A stretch of DNA of 7,320 nucleotides from Xanthobacteraceae bacterium (lineage in GTDB: Bacteria > Pseudomonadota > Alphaproteobacteria > Rhizobiales > Xanthobacteraceae): assembly GCA_030648135.1 (NCBI GenBank), contig JAUSIF010000105.1, positions 1 to 7,320 on the forward strand, in the 5' to 3' direction. Numbering within the stretch: position 1 is the stretch's first letter; the number at the start of each line of letters is the position of its first letter. The notes below the pieces were generated by a model that had not been told where the DNA came from, searched no databases, and worked only from the letters and a program-made list of their open reading frames with translations. The position numbers were made by a program, and so were the translations under genes. Of the stretch, positions 5,707 to 7,320 are shown one piece after another.

Positions 5707-6183
5707 TCACCTTTTTTCGTTCTCGCCCGCCTCCACATGCACCATGAAGCGGATGACCACATAGCCCGCCACCAACAGCACCTCGATCATGGTGAGCAAC
5801 ACATTGAGGCCGGAAAGCTCCAGCACCAACACGTCGGCCGCGATCTGCGCCGCCGCCGTCAACAGCCACAGCATCGCGCCCCAGGCCGAGCCGAGCCAGA
5901 GCGCCACGCCGGCGACGAGATCGATGACCGAGAAAAACACCGTCGCCACCTGCGCGTCGACCGGAAGCTGCTGAAAGCGCGAGGTCGATCCGTCGCCGAA
6001 GCCGAACAGGCTGGCCCAATGGGTGAGACCCTTGATGATCATGAAGCCGCCGGCAAGGCGCTGGAACTGCACCAGCCGGCGCTGCCACGGTCCGATCTCT
6101 ATGCTATGCGGCCCGATCGCGGCATCGAGCGGATCGGCCGCCGCGGTCGGCTCAGCAGGGTTGGTCGGATCGAGCAAGGTCAT
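5707..6183 (-). CDS. Four-helix inner-membrane protein, probably DUF6163 family
   Basis: Encodes 158 residues from the ATG at 6183-6181, which is preceded by GGAG about 11 bases upstream. The same frame stays open to a GTG at 6285 (192 residues), but those extra residues resemble a different protein, so the shorter start is chosen. A polar N-terminus (1-35) rich in Pro/Ala/Asp is followed by hydrophobic stretches at about 42-62, 77-97, 99-122 and 127-148, and a charged end (EAGENEKR). Motifs such as RLAGGFMIIKGLTHWASLFG (42-61), VATVFFSVIDLVAGVALWLG (79-98) and WGAMLWLLTAAAQIAADVLV (101-120) are what I recall of the rhizobial DUF6163 family, which has no known function. It ends 50 bases before the FixK box and is unlikely to belong to the copper operon. 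The family call is from memory. Confidence 0.7.
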   Translation of the reverse strand: MTLLDPTNPAEPTAAADPLDAAIGPHSIEIGPWQRRLVQFQRLAGGFMIIKGLTHWASLFGFGDGSTSRFQQLPVDAQVATVFFSVIDLVAGVALWLGSAWGAMLWLLTAAAQIAADVLVLELSGLNVLLTMIEVLLVAGYVVIRFMVHVEAGENEKR

Positions 6184-6222
6184 GAAAGTGTCAACTCCTG
6201 CGCGGGCGGGGTGAACGGCGCA

Positions 6223-6291
6223 ATGGGCTTCCGCCGCCGCGAGCGTCGCCGGATTCCAGCGCGGTTGAGCGTCCTTGTCGAGCACTGCTGC
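6223..6291 (-). pseudogene. Possible remnant of a 3-hydroxyisobutyryl-CoA hydrolase-like (ECH_2) C-terminus
   Basis: Translation in the minus frame through this segment gives AAVLDKDAQPRWNPATL followed by AAAEAH. It resembles the C-terminal signature of 3-hydroxyisobutyryl-CoA hydrolase and related ECH_2 proteins, where a RA-V/L-I-DKD-x-x-P-x-W-x-P-A-x-L pattern is typical. The frame runs open from the tctC stop (6346-6348) into the DUF6163-like gene, but no start or upstream enzyme body is present. It may be leftover sequence from a deleted gene, or a chance likeness within a GC-rich open frame. This is a low-confidence call. Confidence 0.25.
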
Positions 6292-6345
6292 CGGCGCGCC
6301 GAACCAAGCGGAGGCCGACCGCGCCAGGCGATTGTCAGCAAGCGC

Positions 6346-7320
6346 TCAATCGGGCTTGATGCCGGCTTCTTTCACGACCCTCGACCATTTCTTTTCTTCC
6401 TGATCGATGTCGGCCGCGTATTCCTCCGGGGTGCTCGGCAACGGCTCGGCGCCTTCCGTGGCCATCCGCTTGCGCACCTCGTCGGAATCGAGCGCCGCCC
6501 GCAATTCCTTGTTCAGCTTGTCGATGAGCGGGCGGGGCGTGGCCGCCGGCGCGAGCAAACCGTAATGCAGAACCGCCTCGTAACCGGGCAGACCGGTTTC
6601 GGCCACGGTAGGCACCTCTGGAAGCAGCGTCGAGCGCTTCACGCTGGTCACCGCCAAGGCGCGCAGCGTCCCGGCGGCGACATGGCTATGCGCAACCGGT
6701 ATCGGCGTGAACGACATGGGAATGTGCCCGCCCAGAAGATCGGCGAGAACCGGGCCCGATCCCTTGTAAGGGATGTGCAGCAGCTTGATTTTGGCCATGC
6801 TGATGAACAGCTCGGCCGCGATGTGGGTGAGAGTGCCGATGCCGGCCGAGCCGAAATTGATCTCGCCCGGCTTGGCCTTGGCCAGCGCGATCAATTCGGC
6901 GGCCGTGCGGGGCTGAAAACTCGGATGCACCACCAGCACGGCGGGAGCCGAGCCGATCATGCCGATGGGGGCGAAGTCCTTGCGCGGATCGAAGCCCACG
7001 TTGGGATACATACTCGGCGCGATCGAAATCGTTCCGGAATAGCCCAGGAAGATCGTGTAGCCGTCCGGCGGCGCATGCACGAAGGCGCGCGCGGCGATGG
7101 TGCCGCCGGCTCCGCCGCGATTGTCGACCACGATCTGCTGACCGATGGTGGCGCTCATCCGCTCCGCGACGATGCGCGCCATGACCGAGGTGCTGCCGCC
7201 GGGCGGGAACGGGACGATCAAGGTGATGGGCCGGGTCGGATATGGCTGCGCGTTCGCCGCGGGAGCGAGCATGGCGATCGCCATCAATACAGCGACGACG
7301 AGACCCTTGCGTTTCGGCAT
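6346..7320 (-). CDS. TctC/Bug family periplasmic solute-binding protein
   Basis: Encodes 324 residues, full length for the family. Its ATG occupies the last three bases of the window, so an upstream start cannot be excluded, but the protein begins with an ideal signal peptide (MPKRK, hydrophobic 7-23, cleavage ANA/QPYP at 24/25). Bug proteins bind small carboxylates or similar organic anions in the periplasm, either for a TctAB-type transporter or for signalling. Family hallmarks in order are YPTRPITLIVPFPPGGSTSV (27-46), VDNRGGAGGTIAA (65-77), the NFGSAGIGTLTHIAAELF helix-capping loop (155-172), HIPYKGSGP (182-190) and LPEVPTVAETGLPGYE (233-248). The ligand cannot be read from the sequence. 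No tctA or tctB lies in the window, which is usual for the many orphan Bug genes of soil proteobacteria. There is no visible link to the copper operon, and the gene is intact. Confidence 0.95.
   Translation of the reverse strand: MPKRKGLVVAVLMAIAMLAPAANAQPYPTRPITLIVPFPPGGSTSVMARIVAERMSATIGQQIVVDNRGGAGGTIAARAFVHAPPDGYTIFLGYSGTISIAPSMYPNVGFDPRKDFAPIGMIGSAPAVLVVHPSFQPRTAAELIALAKAKPGEINFGSAGIGTLTHIAAELFISMAKIKLLHIPYKGSGPVLADLLGGHIPMSFTPIPVAHSHVAAGTLRALAVTSVKRSTLLPEVPTVAETGLPGYEAVLHYGLLAPAATPRPLIDKLNKELRAALDSDEVRKRMATEGAEPLPSTPEEYAADIDQEEKKWSRVVKEAGIKPD

Noticed and set aside
6189..6194. Minus-strand TTGACA just before the DUF6163-like start, a possible -35 box
   Set aside because: No -10-like hexamer lies 16-18 bases downstream (GATCCG at the expected place), and it would start transcription inside the gene.
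6184..6285. GTG start at 6285 for a 192-residue DUF6163-like protein
   Set aside because: The added residues look like a different protein's tail, and the ATG at 6183 has a GGAG upstream. The shorter form fits a four-helix membrane protein better.
1..7320. tRNA, rRNA, CRISPR array, insertion sequence, attachment site or phage gene
   Set aside because: None was seen. There are no spaced direct repeats, no transposase or integrase motifs and no tRNA-like cloverleaf, and nearly all of the window is intact coding sequence.

Overview
The window is GC-rich and every convincing gene lies on the minus strand. Gene content, codon use and protein families point to an alphaproteobacterium of the Hyphomicrobiales (Bradyrhizobium / Rhodopseudomonas / Pseudolabrys-like). 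The pointers are a DUF6163-like membrane protein, a TctC/Bug-type binding protein, a CTAG-flanked palindromic repeat, and an FNR/FixK box. The organism assignment is inference.

Reading in the direction of transcription (7320 down to 1), the window opens with a TctC/Bug periplasmic solute-binding protein (7320-6346). A 162-base gap follows. Its reading frame contains a short stretch resembling the C-terminal tail of 3-hydroxyisobutyryl-CoA hydrolase-like enzymes. Next comes a four-helix membrane protein, probably DUF6163 (6183-5707).

The main content is a copper/silver efflux operon at 5657-57. It opens with a perfect TTGAT-N4-ATCAA box (5644-5657), centred 41.5 bases upstream of the start site implied by a TATATT -10 box (5616-5621). 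This is the textbook class II layout for FNR/FixK activation. Five genes follow: a secreted Cys/His/Met-rich small protein (5597-5274), a secreted FixH/YtkA-like protein (5163-4768), a 40-residue small ORF (4755-4633), a CusB-type adaptor (4636-3221) and a CusA-type RND pump (3224-57). The last three are joined by two ATGA stop/start overlaps. A 110-base leader with three hairpins separates the first two genes. A 12-bp-stem palindrome (1-38) just past cusA is a probable terminator or interspersed repeat.

Inferred working model: oxygen limitation, through an FNR/FixK regulator, switches on periplasmic Cu(I) handling and export. The small secreted proteins may bind or pass on Cu(I), CusB accepts it through a Met-rich domain, and CusA expels it by proton antiport. 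No outer-membrane channel (CusC/TolC) and no copper sensor is encoded here, so those must lie elsewhere. The less usual elements are the oxygen-type promoter on a Cus pump, a CusB with two metal-binding-type repeats of which only the second keeps its methionines, the unnamed Cys-rich lead protein, and the translationally coupled 40-residue ORF.
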